64,000 nt of DNA from Comamonadaceae bacterium (GTDB taxonomy: Bacteria > Pseudomonadota > Gammaproteobacteria > Burkholderiales > Burkholderiaceae_C), in contig JAIYCG010000044.1 of the NCBI GenBank assembly GCA_027488115.1, positions 240,486 to 304,485 on the forward strand. The letters are read 5' to 3'. Below, in pieces: positions 7,473 to 17,415 of the stretch (the first letter of the stretch is position 1; each line of letters starts with the position of its first letter). Both the position numbers and the translations under genes were made by a program. Under the pieces are notes generated by a model, which had not been told where the DNA came from, made no database searches, and worked only from the letters and a program-made list of their open reading frames with translations.

Positions 7473-9788
7473 TTATGATGAACCTTGACCGCGCAATCGG
7501 TGGGTAATTCGTTCCGCGTTCAAAACAGCAGCAGTGCGCTTCAAGTTTTTAAGAACGGTTTCAAGATGGCTAACATCGCGCACAGAAATGACGAAAGTAT
7601 TTTCGGCAGCATCTTGCACACTGGCTTGTCCCATTTCCACGTGAACGATGTCAACCTCTGAGTCGGCCAGTGTGCCAGCCACTCTGGCCAAGACGCCTTT
7701 GGTGTTGACTACAGTGACTTTGATGCTGGTTTCAAAGCCGCGCATGATTTCATCGGACCACTCCACCCCAATGAAGCGCTCACTGTCTTTCTGCTGGAGC
7801 TTCATGCCAACGCTGCAATCTGATGTGTGAACGGCCAAACCTTCTCCCCTGCCCAAGTAGCCAATGATCTTGTCGCCTGGCAAAGGGCGGCAGCAATGTG
7901 CATAGACAACCGATGCGTTTTCGGTGCCATCCAACAAGATAGCGCCCTGTGACAGCGTGTCGTTGGCCATGAACCTTTCACGCGTCATGAGCAACGGATC
8001 AGGTTTCTCACCCATCTCTGTTAGAAGTGCAGCCATTCGTTTGGCCACAATACTGGCTATGCGTTTGCCAAGTCCGACATCGACCAAGAGATCATTTTTG
8101 TTTCGGTTACCCGTGAAGCGAAATACTTTTTCCCACATGGCCTGATAACGTGAGGGATCTTCAGGCATTTTTTCAATGCCCTCTGCGCGCAAGGCTTGGG
8201 TGAGAAGTTTCAAACCTAAGTCGATCGACTCACTGTGCGCCATGGTTTTCAGGTGGTGCCTGATTCTGGAGCGTGCGCGCCCAGTTCTGACAAAACCTAA
8301 CCAAGAAGGGTTGGGTGCGGAAACCGGTGCGGTCATGACTTCCACCACATCGCCGTTCTTTAACTCTGTGCGCAGAGGAACTTGCTGGTTGTTGATTTTG
8401 GCCGCCACCAAATGGTCGCCTAGGTTGGTGTGAATCATGTAGGCGAAATCAACGACCGTTGCACCCCTTGGGAGTGACATGATTTGGCTCTTGGGCGTAA
8501 AGACATAGACGGCATCTGGAAATAAATCAACTTTGACGTGATCCCAAAATTCAGACGCATCGCGTGTTTCTTTTTGAATGTCCAACAGTGACTGTAGCCA
8601 CTGCGTGCCCAATCTTTCTGCTTCCATGCCAGTCGATGTTTTGTCCTTGTAGAGCCAGTGGGCTGCAACACCCGATTCGGCCACCACATTCATGGCTTCG
8701 GTGCGCATTTGAAACTCAACATTGACGCCAGATGGGCACACCAAGGTGGTGTGCAATGACTGATAGCCATTCACTTTGCCAATGGCAATGTGGTCCTTGA
8801 AACGCCCGGGTACGGGCTTGTACATCTGATGCAAAATGCCCAAGGCTGTGTAGCAATCAATGACCGAAGGCACAATGAGTCTGAAGCCATAAATGTCGGT
8901 CACTTGGGCAAAGCTCAGATGCTTGCCATCCATTTTTTTGTAGATAGAAAAGAGCGTTTTTTCGCGGCCGGAAATTTGAACTTCGATGCCGGCCTTTGAG
9001 AAAGTGGACTCTAGTTCAGCATGAACTTTCTGAATTAAATCTCGCCTTCTGTTGCGAGCTTTGGCAACAGCCTTGGACAAAATGGCATAGCGCCATGGCT
9101 TCAAGTGGCGAAATGACAAGTCTTGCAATTCACGGTAGGTTTGATTCAAGCCTAGGCGGTGCGCAATGGGTGCGTAAATTTCTATTGTTTCTGACGAGAT
9201 GCGGCTCCATTTTTCGCGGGGCATGTCTGCCATGGTGCGCATGTTGTGCGAGCGATCGGCCAATTTGATTAAGATCACGCGAACATCACGTGCCATGGCC
9301 AACAACATTTTTCGGAACGATTCGGCCTGATTTTCTTCGCGGGTGTTGAACTCCAGTTTGTCCAACTTCGTTAAGCCATCGACCAACTCCGCCACTGAAG
9401 ATCCAAACCTTTCAATCAAGTCGGATTTGGTGACGCCGCAATCTTCCATGACGTCGTGCATCAAAGCGGCCATCAATGCTTGCGCGTCGAGCTTCCATTC
9501 GGTGCACTGCGTGGCAACAGCAATGGGGTGGGTGATGTAGGGCTCGCCATTTTTGCGAAGCTGGCCAAGGTGTGCCTCGTCGGCAAAACGATAGGCTTTG
9601 CGAACCAATTCGATGTCCGATTTAGAGAGATAGCCCAACCGAGCCACCAATGCGGCAAAACTGGCCGCGGCTGCGTTGGCGGCACTGACGGAGGCAATGC
9701 CTATTTGGATATCGTGAGCGTTGTCGCGCTTTCCGGGTTTTGTAGCAGGACCGGAGTGGTTAAAAATAGATGAAAAAGCTGCGCGCAT
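7473..9788 (-). CDS. spoT: Bifunctional (p)ppGpp synthetase/hydrolase (SpoT type)
   Basis: This enzyme makes and degrades the stringent-response alarmone (p)ppGpp. From ATG at 9788 it has 771 residues. An HD hydrolase domain carries HDVMED (about 111-116), then RSHNMRTM; intact HD residues argue for a hydrolase-competent SpoT rather than RelA. The synthetase domain includes GRFKDHIAIGKVNGYQSLHT and the EFQMRT strand. A TGS domain follows (PKSQIMSLPRGATVVDFAY), then a linker with conserved CCRPLPGD, and a C-terminal ACT domain (VTVVNTKGVLARVAGTLAD). A longer start 90 bases upstream would cross the terminator hairpin and is unlikely. It follows yicC-gmk-rpoZ, a usual proteobacterial order, but has a terminator just upstream and so probably its own promoter. 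Confidence 0.93.
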   Translation of the reverse strand: MRAAFSSIFNHSGPATKPGKRDNAHDIQIGIASVSAANAAAASFAALVARLGYLSKSDIELVRKAYRFADEAHLGQLRKNGEPYITHPIAVATQCTEWKLDAQALMAALMHDVMEDCGVTKSDLIERFGSSVAELVDGLTKLDKLEFNTREENQAESFRKMLLAMARDVRVILIKLADRSHNMRTMADMPREKWSRISSETIEIYAPIAHRLGLNQTYRELQDLSFRHLKPWRYAILSKAVAKARNRRRDLIQKVHAELESTFSKAGIEVQISGREKTLFSIYKKMDGKHLSFAQVTDIYGFRLIVPSVIDCYTALGILHQMYKPVPGRFKDHIAIGKVNGYQSLHTTLVCPSGVNVEFQMRTEAMNVVAESGVAAHWLYKDKTSTGMEAERLGTQWLQSLLDIQKETRDASEFWDHVKVDLFPDAVYVFTPKSQIMSLPRGATVVDFAYMIHTNLGDHLVAAKINNQQVPLRTELKNGDVVEVMTAPVSAPNPSWLGFVRTGRARSRIRHHLKTMAHSESIDLGLKLLTQALRAEGIEKMPEDPSRYQAMWEKVFRFTGNRNKNDLLVDVGLGKRIASIVAKRMAALLTEMGEKPDPLLMTRERFMANDTLSQGAILLDGTENASVVYAHCCRPLPGDKIIGYLGRGEGLAVHTSDCSVGMKLQQKDSERFIGVEWSDEIMRGFETSIKVTVVNTKGVLARVAGTLADSEVDIVHVEMGQASVQDAAENTFVISVRDVSHLETVLKNLKRTAAVLNAERITHRLRGQGSS

Positions 9789-9866
9789 GGCATAAATGTA
9801 ACGCCACTGGCCAAGCTTGTAATAGCCCTGGTGGTTGAGCAGAATCTGCGGTCGGCTGTCGACGTG

Positions 9867-9900
9867 AAAAAGCCCCAAGTTTTGAAACTTTGGGGCTTTT
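9867..9900 (-). terminator. Symmetric terminator between rpoZ and spoT
   Basis: AAAAGCCCCAAG pairs with CTTTGGGGCTTTT with a single bulged base and an 8-base loop. Each strand therefore reads GC-rich stem then T run, so the element can act in both directions. On the minus strand it lies 39 bases after rpoZ. It should end or attenuate the yicC-gmk-rpoZ message before spoT. Confidence 0.8.
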
Positions 9901-9938
9901 GCATGCTAGGCCTTGATGGCACTAGCGGAGTGTAGCAA

Positions 9939-10139
9939 TTAGTTTACTTTTTTGAGCATTTCCAAGCCAACTTTGCCAGCAGCAATTTCGCGAAGCGCTG
10001 TTACGCCCGGCTTGTTTTTGCTTTCGACGCGGGGCGTGTGGCCTTGGCTCAGCATGCGAGCGCGGTAGGTGGCAGCCAAAACCAATTGGAAGCGGTTAGG
10101 AATCTGTTCGAGGCAATCTTCAACGGTAATGCGGGCCAT
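9939..10139 (-). CDS. rpoZ: RNA polymerase omega subunit
   Basis: The omega subunit helps assemble RNA polymerase and forms part of a ppGpp site. The 66-residue product starts [20 protein letters not shown], the typical opening, and has the conserved AATYRARML and [11 protein letters not shown] segments. The ATG at 10139 is preceded by a good GGAG-like ribosome site, so the 18 codons upstream in frame are not used. It lies 19 bases after gmk, as in many proteobacteria, and ahead of spoT. Confidence 0.95.
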   Translation of the reverse strand: MARITVEDCLEQIPNRFQLVLAATYRARMLSQGHTPRVESKNKPGVTALREIAAGKVGLEMLKKVN

Positions 10140-10158
10140 GACGGTCTCCGGTAAAAAA

Positions 10159-10779
10159 TCAGGTGATATGGAGGGATTCGAAAGTTTCGGCACGGGCTCG
10201 GTGCTGGGCTACGTACTTCAGCCTTTGAGCGTGCACGATAGCCTTGAGGTCAAACAAGGCGCGATCGAAAACTTCGTTGATTATAACGAAGTCGAATTCT
10301 TTGACCTGAGCAAGCTCAATGGCCGCATTTTGCAGCCGCAATTCGATGGTTTCTGTGCTGTCCTCGCCGCGGCGCTCCAAACGGCTTCGCAATTCTTCCC
10401 AACTAGGCGGTAGTATGAAGATCAAAATGGCATTGGCGTAAACCTTTTGGATCTGCATGGCGCCTTGGTAATCAATTTCTAAAATGACATCGGAGCCTTG
10501 TGCCATGCGCTCTTCCAGCATTTTCTTGGAGGTGCCGTACCTGTGACCATGCACATTGGCCCATTCCACAAAGGCGTTTCCTGCCACCATGGCATCGAAC
10601 TCTTGTTGTGAGACAAAGAAGTACTCGCGGCCGTGTTTTTCTTGGCCGCGGGGAGCTCGGGTGGTGTGTGAGACCGAGGGCAGCACACGGGTATCTAGCT
10701 CCATCAGGGCCTTGACCAGGCTGGACTTGCCCGCTCCACTGGGAGCGGCTACAACGTAGAGGTTTCCAGGATATTCCAT
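10159..10779 (-). CDS. gmk: Guanylate kinase
   Basis: Guanylate kinase converts GMP and ATP to GDP and ADP. The product is 206 residues, the usual length, with P-loop [14 protein letters not shown] (13-26), the GMP-binding [18 protein letters not shown] segment, [13 protein letters not shown] and the [11 protein letters not shown] strand. It lies between yicC (50 bases upstream) and rpoZ (19 bases downstream). Linkage of gmk, rpoZ and spoT is a common arrangement joining GTP metabolism to the stringent response. Confidence 0.96.
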   Translation of the reverse strand: MEYPGNLYVVAAPSGAGKSSLVKALMELDTRVLPSVSHTTRAPRGQEKHGREYFFVSQQEFDAMVAGNAFVEWANVHGHRYGTSKKMLEERMAQGSDVILEIDYQGAMQIQKVYANAILIFILPPSWEELRSRLERRGEDSTETIELRLQNAAIELAQVKEFDFVIINEVFDRALFDLKAIVHAQRLKYVAQHRARAETFESLHIT

Positions 10780-10829
10780 GGCAAGGAGTGTAATGGGGTC
10801 TGAGGCGTGTGGTGGATCTGTCAGTCGAC

Positions 10830-11747
10830 TTATTCGATGTTTTGCACTTGTTCTCGCATTTGCTCAATGAGCACCTTCATGTCGACCGATATCTTGGTGA
10901 GTTCCAGGGCTGCCGATTTAGACCCCAGGGTGTTGGCTTCTCGGTGCATTTCTTGAATGAGAAAGTCCAAGCGCTTGCCAATGTCACCGCCCTTTTTGAT
11001 CAAGCGGCTAATTTCATCCAAGTGGGAGGCCAATCGGGTAAGTTCTTCGGCCACATCAATGCGAATGGCAAAGGCCGTCGCCTCCGTCAGTGCACGGTCC
11101 TTGGCCACGTCTGAAGAAATAGTGCCTTCAGACAAGGCCATGGCCTCGTTCCAGCGGTCAATGAAGCGCTGGCGCTGCTGCTCAACCAATTTGGGAAGAA
11201 GGGGACCGGCCTGTTCTGCCAATGTGCGAAGTTGGCCAATTCTGTCTAGCAACATGTCAGCAAGTCTTGAGCCCTCACGCGCGCGGGCGTCTTTCAGGGC
11301 TTTGACCGCTTGGGTGGCCAAAGGCATGAGATCTGCTTCGCTCAGGCCGATTCCTGATTTCTCATGGGAGGCCAGTTTGATGACATCGGACACACTCAAT
11401 TCACGCGCATCGGGCAACCAGCTCTGAATTTTGTTTTGCAAACTCAAGAGTTTTTGCAGGGTGCCAATGGCGGGGTCGGTCAGCTCGGTCTCTTGGCTGC
11501 TGTGGTAGACGGCCCTAACCTCGACCTTGCCTCGCTTGATGTGTTGCACGATGTGCTCACGCAGCGCTGGCTCTGTGTGGCGCAGTTCATCGGGCAGGCG
11601 AAAACTCAGGTCTAAAAAACGGCTATTGACCGATCTAATTTCCAAACCGAAACGGACCGTGGGTGTGGCTGAGGAATCAGTGCTTCCTTGTGCAACTGGC
11701 GTGCTGGATTGCACACTGGCATACCCGGTCATACTGTAAACTGACAT
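10830..11747 (-). CDS. yicC: YicC/YloC family endoribonuclease
   Basis: YicC proteins are endoribonucleases or RNase adaptors linked to small-RNA turnover. The 305-residue product from ATG at 11747 begins [12 protein letters not shown], the family signature. The C-terminal domain has the conserved [26 protein letters not shown] region (spread over about 258-283) and ends with a helical [11 protein letters not shown]. The open frame continues 72 bases upstream, but that part has no family counterpart. It heads the yicC-gmk-rpoZ unit and is divergent from rph across about 106 bases that must hold both promoters. Confidence 0.92.
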   Translation of the reverse strand: MSVYSMTGYASVQSSTPVAQGSTDSSATPTVRFGLEIRSVNSRFLDLSFRLPDELRHTEPALREHIVQHIKRGKVEVRAVYHSSQETELTDPAIGTLQKLLSLQNKIQSWLPDARELSVSDVIKLASHEKSGIGLSEADLMPLATQAVKALKDARAREGSRLADMLLDRIGQLRTLAEQAGPLLPKLVEQQRQRFIDRWNEAMALSEGTISSDVAKDRALTEATAFAIRIDVAEELTRLASHLDEISRLIKKGGDIGKRLDFLIQEMHREANTLGSKSAALELTKISVDMKVLIEQMREQVQNIE

Positions 11748-11853
11748 GGATTCTTTCTTGGGTACAGCAGTCAAAAACTGCAGATCTGTTGGGGCTTGGA
11801 CGCTTTGTCTGTTGCCCATGCCCCATTATCTCAAACTTAAACTACGCCTCACC

Positions 11854-12612
11854 ATGACCAGTTCTTCGACAGCTTCAACACGCGCCCATGGCCGAAATCA
11901 AAATCAATTGCGTTCCGTCAAAATCACAAGGGGTTACACCGTGCATGCAGAAGGCTCGGTGCTCATTGAGTTTGGTGACACCCGCGTGTTGTGCACAGCA
12001 TCGGTGGAAGAAAAAGTACCTGGCCACAAAAAAGGCAGCGGCGAGGGTTGGGTCACTGCTGAATATGGCATGTTACCCCGCGCAACGCACACCCGCGGAG
12101 ACCGTGAGGCTGCGCGCGGTAAGCAAAGTGGCCGCACTCAAGAAATTCAGCGGCTCATTGGCCGCTCAATGCGGGCCGTGTTTGATTTGAAAAAATTAGG
12201 GGAGCGCACCATTCACCTCGATTGCGATGTGCTGCAAGCCGATGGCGGCACGCGCACTGCCAGCATCACTGGCGCCTTTGTGGCGGCACAAGATGCTGTG
12301 GATTGGCTCATTCACCAAGGCAAATTGACAGAGTCACCCATTTTGGATTCAGTTGCAGCCATTTCTGTTGGCCTTAAAGATGGCACAGCTTTGCTCGATT
12401 TGGATTACACCGAGGACTCTTCTTGCGATACCGATATGAATGTCGTCATGACGGGTGCAGGCAATTTTGTGGAAGTACAAGGCACAGCTGAAGGGGTGGC
12501 TTTCACACGCAAAGAAATGGACAGCTTGTTGGCTCTGGCCGAAAAGGGCATTGCCGAATTGGTGCAATTGCAAAAGCAATCTCGCGAAACCCACGTGCAC
12601 GCTGGAGCTTAA
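11854..12612 (+). CDS. rph: Ribonuclease PH
   Basis: RNase PH is a phosphorolytic 3'-5' exoribonuclease that trims tRNA precursors. From ATG at 11854 ([14 protein letters not shown]) the product has 252 residues. It shows [20 protein letters not shown], the [19 protein letters not shown] segment, [17 protein letters not shown], and [20 protein letters not shown], all typical of the family. The open frame upstream to 11746 overlaps the yicC 5' end and is not part of the gene. rdgB starts 4 bases after the stop, and hemW follows, forming an rph-rdgB-hemW operon common in betaproteobacteria. Confidence 0.95.
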   Translation: MTSSSTASTRAHGRNQNQLRSVKITRGYTVHAEGSVLIEFGDTRVLCTASVEEKVPGHKKGSGEGWVTAEYGMLPRATHTRGDREAARGKQSGRTQEIQRLIGRSMRAVFDLKKLGERTIHLDCDVLQADGGTRTASITGAFVAAQDAVDWLIHQGKLTESPILDSVAAISVGLKDGTALLDLDYTEDSSCDTDMNVVMTGAGNFVEVQGTAEGVAFTRKEMDSLLALAEKGIAELVQLQKQSRETHVHAGA

Positions 12613-12616
12613 ATTC

Positions 12617-13219
12617 ATGAAGATGGTTTTGGCATCCAACAACGCGGGCAAGTTGGCTGAATTGCAAAGCATGTTCAGTGTGTTAGACGTGCAGTTGGTG
12701 CGCCAATCTGAATTGAACATTTCAGAGGCACCTGAGCCTTACAAAACCTTTGTTGAAAACGCCTTGACCAAAGCACGCCACGCCTCTGCACAAAGTGGCC
12801 TGCCTGCAATGGCTGACGATGCGGGCTTGTGCATCGATGCATTTGGCGGTTTGCCAGGTGTCGACACAGCCTACTACTGCATGCAGTTTGGCTATGAAAA
12901 ATCAGATGCCAACAATGTACGTGCCGTTGTTGAGCAAATGGCCCAGATTGAAAATCGCCGTGCAGCCATGGTGAGCACTTTGGTGGCGCTTCGAAGTGCT
13001 CATGATCCAGAGCCCTTGATCGCCGTGGGCCGAGTGGTCATTGAAATTGCGCGCGAACCTGTCGGAGATAACGGCTTTGGTTTCGATCCCATTTTGTTTG
13101 TCCCTGAGTTTGGCAAAACCTTTGCGCAGTTGCCAGAAGTATTGAAAAACGCCAACAGCCACAGAGGCCGTTCTTCTCAAGCCATGCTGGCTTTGATGCG
13201 CGATCGTTGGGGTCTTTGA
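12617..13219 (+). CDS. rdgB: XTP/dITP pyrophosphatase (RdgB/HAM1)
   Basis: RdgB hydrolyses non-canonical purine nucleoside triphosphates (dITP, XTP) and so prevents their incorporation. The 200-residue product starts MKMVLASNNAGKLAEL, where SNNAGK is the substrate-binding signature. It contains ADDAGLCIDAFGGLPGVDTA, with the catalytic Asp, and the C-terminal GDNGFGFDPILFVPE and SHRGRSSQA motifs. An in-frame ATG further upstream lies inside rph and is ignored. It is placed 4 bases after rph and 3 bases before hemW. Confidence 0.95.
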   Translation: MKMVLASNNAGKLAELQSMFSVLDVQLVRQSELNISEAPEPYKTFVENALTKARHASAQSGLPAMADDAGLCIDAFGGLPGVDTAYYCMQFGYEKSDANNVRAVVEQMAQIENRRAAMVSTLVALRSAHDPEPLIAVGRVVIEIAREPVGDNGFGFDPILFVPEFGKTFAQLPEVLKNANSHRGRSSQAMLALMRDRWGL

Positions 13220-13222
13220 AGC

Positions 13223-14428
13223 ATGAGCAACCCGTTTGATGTGGTGCATGCCATGCGGCCTGGCTTGCTGCAATTGCAAGCCTTGCCTCCGCTTTCTTTG
13301 TATGTGCACTTGCCTTGGTGCATTCAAAAATGCCCTTATTGCGATTTCAATTCACACGAATGGCGTGACAACTCACAGGCCATGCCAGAGCAGCGCTACA
13401 TCGATGCTCTGATGGCCGATTTAGAAACCAGCTTGCCCTTAGTCTGGGGTCGGCCTGTTCACAGTGTTTTCATTGGCGGTGGAACTCCAAGCTTGTTCAC
13501 ACCCAGCAGCATCGATCGGTTGATCAGCGGTATCAGGGCGCGGTTGCCCTTGGAGGCCGAGGCTGAAATTACGCTGGAAGCCAACCCTGGCACCTTCGAA
13601 AAAGATCGCTTTAAAGCCTTTCATGCGGCCGGAGTGACGCGCTTGTCTATTGGAGTGCAGAGTTTCAATGATGAGCATTTGAAGGCGCTTGGTCGTGTGC
13701 ACAACCGAGATCAAGCCATGGCGGCTGTTCAAGAGGCCCTGACTGCGTTTGAGACTTTCAATTTGGATTTGATGTATGCCTTGCCGGGTCAGAGCCTTGC
13801 AGATTTGAAGCAAGATGTTGAAACGGCTTTGAGCTTCAAGCCACCTCATATTTCCATCTACCACCTCACCATCGAGCCCAACACGATGTTTGCCAAACAC
13901 CCACCCGTGTTGCCGGAGGACGATGATGCCTACGCCATGATGGACTTGATCACAGAAATGACGGGTACCGAGGGTTTGCAAAGGTACGAAGTGTCTGCTT
14001 ATGCCAAGCCCGGGCACAGATGTTGGCACAACCTGAACTATTGGCAATTTGGTGATTATTTGGGCATTGGTGCTGGCGCTCACAGCAAGTTGAGCTTTGC
14101 GCATCGCATTACCCGTCAGGTGCGTTTTAGGGAGCCGCAGCTCTACATGATGCAGGCACTCAAGGGAGAGCCTGTCACGCAACATGAAGAAGTGTCGCGC
14201 GAAGAGCTGCCTTTTGAGTTCATGCTCAATGCATTGCGTTTGAGGGAAGGCTTTAGCTTGACGGATTACATGGCCCGAACCGGATTGGCCATGACTTCTA
14301 TTCAGAAGGGTTTAATGCAAGCTGAGGTCAAAGGCCTGATCGGCAGGGATCTTGCCAAAGTTTGGCCAACAGAGAGAGGCTTTGATTTTTTGAGCGATCT
14401 GCAAGAACTATTTCTAGCTGAACGCTGA
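13223..14428 (+). CDS. hemW: Radical SAM heme chaperone HemW
   Basis: HemW-type proteins resemble the oxygen-independent coproporphyrinogen oxidase HemN, but most bind heme and act in its delivery. The 401-residue product has the radical-SAM cluster motif CIQKCPYCDF (Cys33, Cys37, Cys40), FIGGGTPSLF, LEANPGTFEKDRF, GVQSFND and the HemW-like C-domain (GIGAGAHSKLS, EFMLNALRLREGF). The short N-terminus before the cluster motif is typical of HemW rather than HemN. It is the last gene of the rph-rdgB-hemW run. Confidence 0.92.
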   Translation: MSNPFDVVHAMRPGLLQLQALPPLSLYVHLPWCIQKCPYCDFNSHEWRDNSQAMPEQRYIDALMADLETSLPLVWGRPVHSVFIGGGTPSLFTPSSIDRLISGIRARLPLEAEAEITLEANPGTFEKDRFKAFHAAGVTRLSIGVQSFNDEHLKALGRVHNRDQAMAAVQEALTAFETFNLDLMYALPGQSLADLKQDVETALSFKPPHISIYHLTIEPNTMFAKHPPVLPEDDDAYAMMDLITEMTGTEGLQRYEVSAYAKPGHRCWHNLNYWQFGDYLGIGAGAHSKLSFAHRITRQVRFREPQLYMMQALKGEPVTQHEEVSREELPFEFMLNALRLREGFSLTDYMARTGLAMTSIQKGLMQAEVKGLIGRDLAKVWPTERGFDFLSDLQELFLAER

Positions 14429-14473
14429 ACGCTTAAATCTGAAAATGGACCAACATTCGGGCCGAAGAACAAA

Positions 14474-14498
14474 GGCCAGAACAGGGCCAATTTTTTTT
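14474..14498 (+). terminator. Possible terminator after hemW
   Basis: GGCC, a short loop, and GGCC are followed by AA and a run of eight T. The stem is short (4-5 bp), so the call is tentative. It lies 45 bases after hemW and overlaps the end of the convergent regulator gene. Confidence 0.45.
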
Positions 14499-14865
14499 AG
14501 GTGGGCGTGGCAATGGCCGAATTCATTCTCTTTCCGAAATTGCCAAACATGGCGATTGTTTTGTCGGTAGGAATGAGGTATTTGGCGCGTTTGTCTTCTG
14601 GCTGGTTAAAAGTTTTCAGCAAATCTTTTTGGCGCAAGCGAGTGATTCGCTTGTGCAAAGTGGCGGGAGAGCCTAATTGGGACAAGCCAATGGCTTCGCG
14701 GACTGTCATGACACGGTTTTCAAACCAACGCAAAGCAATTTCTTCAAGCAAAGCTTTTTCATTGGCGTCTAACTGCGGCGCATCAGGTAATTGTTGGACT
14801 GACTTGGCCAACTGCAAGAAGCGCATGTATGCGCTGGCCGACGCTGATTTGCATTGATAATCCAT
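14497..14865 (-). CDS. Small winged-helix (MarR-like) transcriptional regulator
   Basis: The 122-residue product is mostly a DNA-binding domain. Residues 50-105 form a helix-turn-helix with wing: TVREAIGLSQLGSPATLHKRI (start of the recognition region), then RLRQKDLLKTFNQPEDKRAKYLIPT. The SPATLHKRITRLRQKDLL pattern with a following DKRAKY wing is typical of MarR-like regulators. The N-terminal part is a short helical dimerisation region. The ligand and targets are unknown. It lies 65 bases after the CoxL-type gene on the same strand, so it may be co-transcribed with it. Confidence 0.65.
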   Translation of the reverse strand: MDYQCKSASASAYMRFLQLAKSVQQLPDAPQLDANEKALLEEIALRWFENRVMTVREAIGLSQLGSPATLHKRITRLRQKDLLKTFNQPEDKRAKYLIPTDKTIAMFGNFGKRMNSAIATPT

Positions 14866-14930
14866 TCCCCAATTCTATGCCCTGATTTGAAAATGAGGCT
14901 TGTTTTATTTGTAAAGCTTAAGAGGTTTTT

Positions 14931-17282
14931 TCACGCTGCGTGAAGCAATTCCCATAGGCGGAACGGTGTCATCGGCATCTGAATATTCACAGATTTGTCG
15001 GCTTTACCGTTTCTAGCTAATGCATCTGCTACGGCATTGACCACGCAAGGTGTTGCGCCAATGGTGCCCAACTCGCCCACACCTTTCACGCCCAGCACAT
15101 TGTTGGTGCTTGGAACCGTTTGGTTGGTGAATGTTTGGAACATTTCCGGCATGATGTCGGCTCGGGGCGCGGCGTAGTCCATCAAACTGCCTGTGAGCAA
15201 TTGGCCGCTTTCTGCGTCGTAAACCAAACCTTCTAACAAGGCTTGACCCAAGCCTTGCACAGCACCGCCGTCGAGTTGCCCTTCTACAATCATGGGGTTC
15301 ACAATGCGACCGGCGTCGTTCATGGAGGTATAGGACACCACCTTGGTTTCGCCTGTGGCGGGATTAACTTCAACTTCGCAAATATGGCAGCCATTGGGCC
15401 AAGTGGGCCCGCTGGCGGTGGTGCTGGACTGCACTTCGATGCGTGCATCGGGTTGGCGCTTGGCCAATTCGGCCAGTGAAATTTGCAGGTCAGTTCCTTT
15501 GACGCTGAAAGTGCCTCCTTGGTAAGCCAAATCTGCCGGAGAGGCTTCCAGGGCCTGACCCGCCAAGTCGCGGGCTTTGTCCAAGGTTTTTTCTGCGCCT
15601 ACGCGCATGGCTGAACCGCCTGTGAAGAGCGACCTAGAGCCAGCACTTCCAAAACCATTGGCGCGGTCGGTGTCGCCCAAAATGACACGCACTTGGGAAA
15701 TGTCGACGCCAAACACATCGACCACCAATTGCGCAAGGGAAGTGGCAATGCCTTGTCCCATGGCATTGACTGCCGAGGCCACTTCAATCATGCCATCGGG
15801 CAAAATTTGGACCTGTACGTTTTCTTCTAGTGCATTGCCGCCCGTCCACTCCAAGAAGGTGGCGATGCCCAGACCGCGCCACAAGCCATTTGCTTTGGAC
15901 TGTGCTTCGCGATTGGCAAACCCTTGCCAGTCGGCCTTTTCCAAGGCCTCATTCATGATCATCTCAAAGGAGCCAGTGTCATAGACCTGGCCCATTGGAT
16001 TTTTGTAGGGCATTTGATCTGGCTTGATGAAGTTTTTGCGGCGCAGTTCAACGCGGTCAATACCGCTCACGCGTGCAGCCTCGTCCATCAAGCGTTCCAT
16101 GTTGTAGATGGCTTCGGGACGGCCTGCTCCGCGATAAGCGCCTGTGCTGGCAGTGTTGGTCATGACTCCCGTGAAATGGTAATCAATGGTTTGAATATCG
16201 TAAACACTGCTTTGCACCCATGGGCCGATGAGCATTTGGATGGCCAAACCGGTCATGGTGGGGTACGCGCCCACATTGGCCAAAGTTTCGATGCGCAAGC
16301 CCAAAATTTTGCCGTCTTGGGCCAAGGCCAAAGCCGCTTTGGTTTGAATGTCGCGGCCATGCGAGCTGCTCAAAAATTCTTCGCCGCGGTCGGCAATCCA
16401 CTTCACGGGACGGCTTAGTGTGTGGGCGCAAAAAGCGGTGACCACATCTTCAGCGTAGGCACCCGTTTTCATGCCAAAACCACCACCGACATCGCCCACA
16501 ATGACGCGGATCTTTTCTTTGTCAATGCCGATCAAATCTGAGACCGTGTTGCGAACGCCCGTCGGCATTTGACTGCTCATCCGAATGGTCAATCGACCAT
16601 TTTCTGGGTAGGCCAAAACGCTTCGAGGTTCAATAGAAAGGGCCGCCACACGTTGGTTCACAATGTCCAAATGGACCACGTGCGCTGCTTTTGCGAAGGC
16701 CTCTTGGGTTGCATTGGCATCGCCGTAGCGGGTCTCGGCCACTCGGTTGTCTGGAGCTTCTGTGAACAGCGGGGCGTTGGGAGCCAATGCATCGGTGAGG
16801 TTGGTGGCGCTGGGCAGTGCGTCAAAGTCAATTTGGATAGCCTCTGCAGCATCACGTGCTTGCATTTCTGTATCTGCAATGACCGCAACAATGGGTTCAC
16901 CCACAAACCTCACAGTGTCTATGGCCAAAGGAAATCGGGTGGTGCTCGACAGGGGACTGCCATCAGCTCGTTTGAAGTTCATGGCCCGGGCCATCGGTTT
17001 GACACCAGCTGCCTGCAAATCGGCGCCCGTGAAAACCCCTCTGATGCCAGGCAAGCTCTTTGCAGCAGATACATCGATGCTGATCAATTTGGCGTGGGGG
17101 TATGGCGAGCGTAAAAAAACCAGATGGGTTTGATCGGCCAGCGTGACGTCGTTGGTGTAGACACCTGCACCAATGAGCAGTTGTTGATCCTCAAGCCGTT
17201 TGACTGATTTTCCACTGCCAAAACGAGTGTTTTCTTGGGGGCTTGCATTCAAAAGGGTGGCAGATGGTGAGTTCACAGACAA
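14931..17282 (-). CDS. CoxL-type molybdenum hydroxylase large subunit (form II, orphan)
   Basis: This 783-residue protein belongs to the xanthine oxidase/CoxL family that binds the Mo-cytosine dinucleotide cofactor. It contains the active-site loop AYRGAGR (in TGAYRGAGRPEA), the form II sequence, not the AYXCSFR of genuine form I CO dehydrogenase. It also has GGGFGMKTGAYAED and, near the C-terminus, GVKGVGELGTIGATPCVVNA with the catalytic Glu. It is therefore likely a dehydrogenase of an aldehyde or N-heterocycle, not of CO. The usual medium (FAD) and small (2Fe-2S) subunit genes are not adjacent; the neighbours are a regulator and a membrane protein. The nearest iron-sulfur/FAD subunit in the window is xdhA, 32 kb away, which has its own partner. 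Confidence 0.85.
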   Translation of the reverse strand: MSVNSPSATLLNASPQENTRFGSGKSVKRLEDQQLLIGAGVYTNDVTLADQTHLVFLRSPYPHAKLISIDVSAAKSLPGIRGVFTGADLQAAGVKPMARAMNFKRADGSPLSSTTRFPLAIDTVRFVGEPIVAVIADTEMQARDAAEAIQIDFDALPSATNLTDALAPNAPLFTEAPDNRVAETRYGDANATQEAFAKAAHVVHLDIVNQRVAALSIEPRSVLAYPENGRLTIRMSSQMPTGVRNTVSDLIGIDKEKIRVIVGDVGGGFGMKTGAYAEDVVTAFCAHTLSRPVKWIADRGEEFLSSSHGRDIQTKAALALAQDGKILGLRIETLANVGAYPTMTGLAIQMLIGPWVQSSVYDIQTIDYHFTGVMTNTASTGAYRGAGRPEAIYNMERLMDEAARVSGIDRVELRRKNFIKPDQMPYKNPMGQVYDTGSFEMIMNEALEKADWQGFANREAQSKANGLWRGLGIATFLEWTGGNALEENVQVQILPDGMIEVASAVNAMGQGIATSLAQLVVDVFGVDISQVRVILGDTDRANGFGSAGSRSLFTGGSAMRVGAEKTLDKARDLAGQALEASPADLAYQGGTFSVKGTDLQISLAELAKRQPDARIEVQSSTTASGPTWPNGCHICEVEVNPATGETKVVSYTSMNDAGRIVNPMIVEGQLDGGAVQGLGQALLEGLVYDAESGQLLTGSLMDYAAPRADIMPEMFQTFTNQTVPSTNNVLGVKGVGELGTIGATPCVVNAVADALARNGKADKSVNIQMPMTPFRLWELLHAA

Positions 17283-17415
17283 TTTCTCCTATGGTGAAAG
17301 TGTAGCTTTGATGTCGATTTTCTGCACAATCTTGGTTGCTAAGCCATGGATTGAGTTGCCGCATGTGTGACAGTTGGGTAGGATGAGGATCCATGTTGAC
17401 AATGCTGGGTCAGAG

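Noticed and set aside
13439..14185. 248-codon minus-strand frame
   Set aside because: It is antisense to hemW, which has intact radical-SAM motifs.
14931..17282. Carbon monoxide dehydrogenase
   Set aside because: The active-site loop is AYRGAGR, not the form I AYXCSFR, and coxM/coxS are absent.
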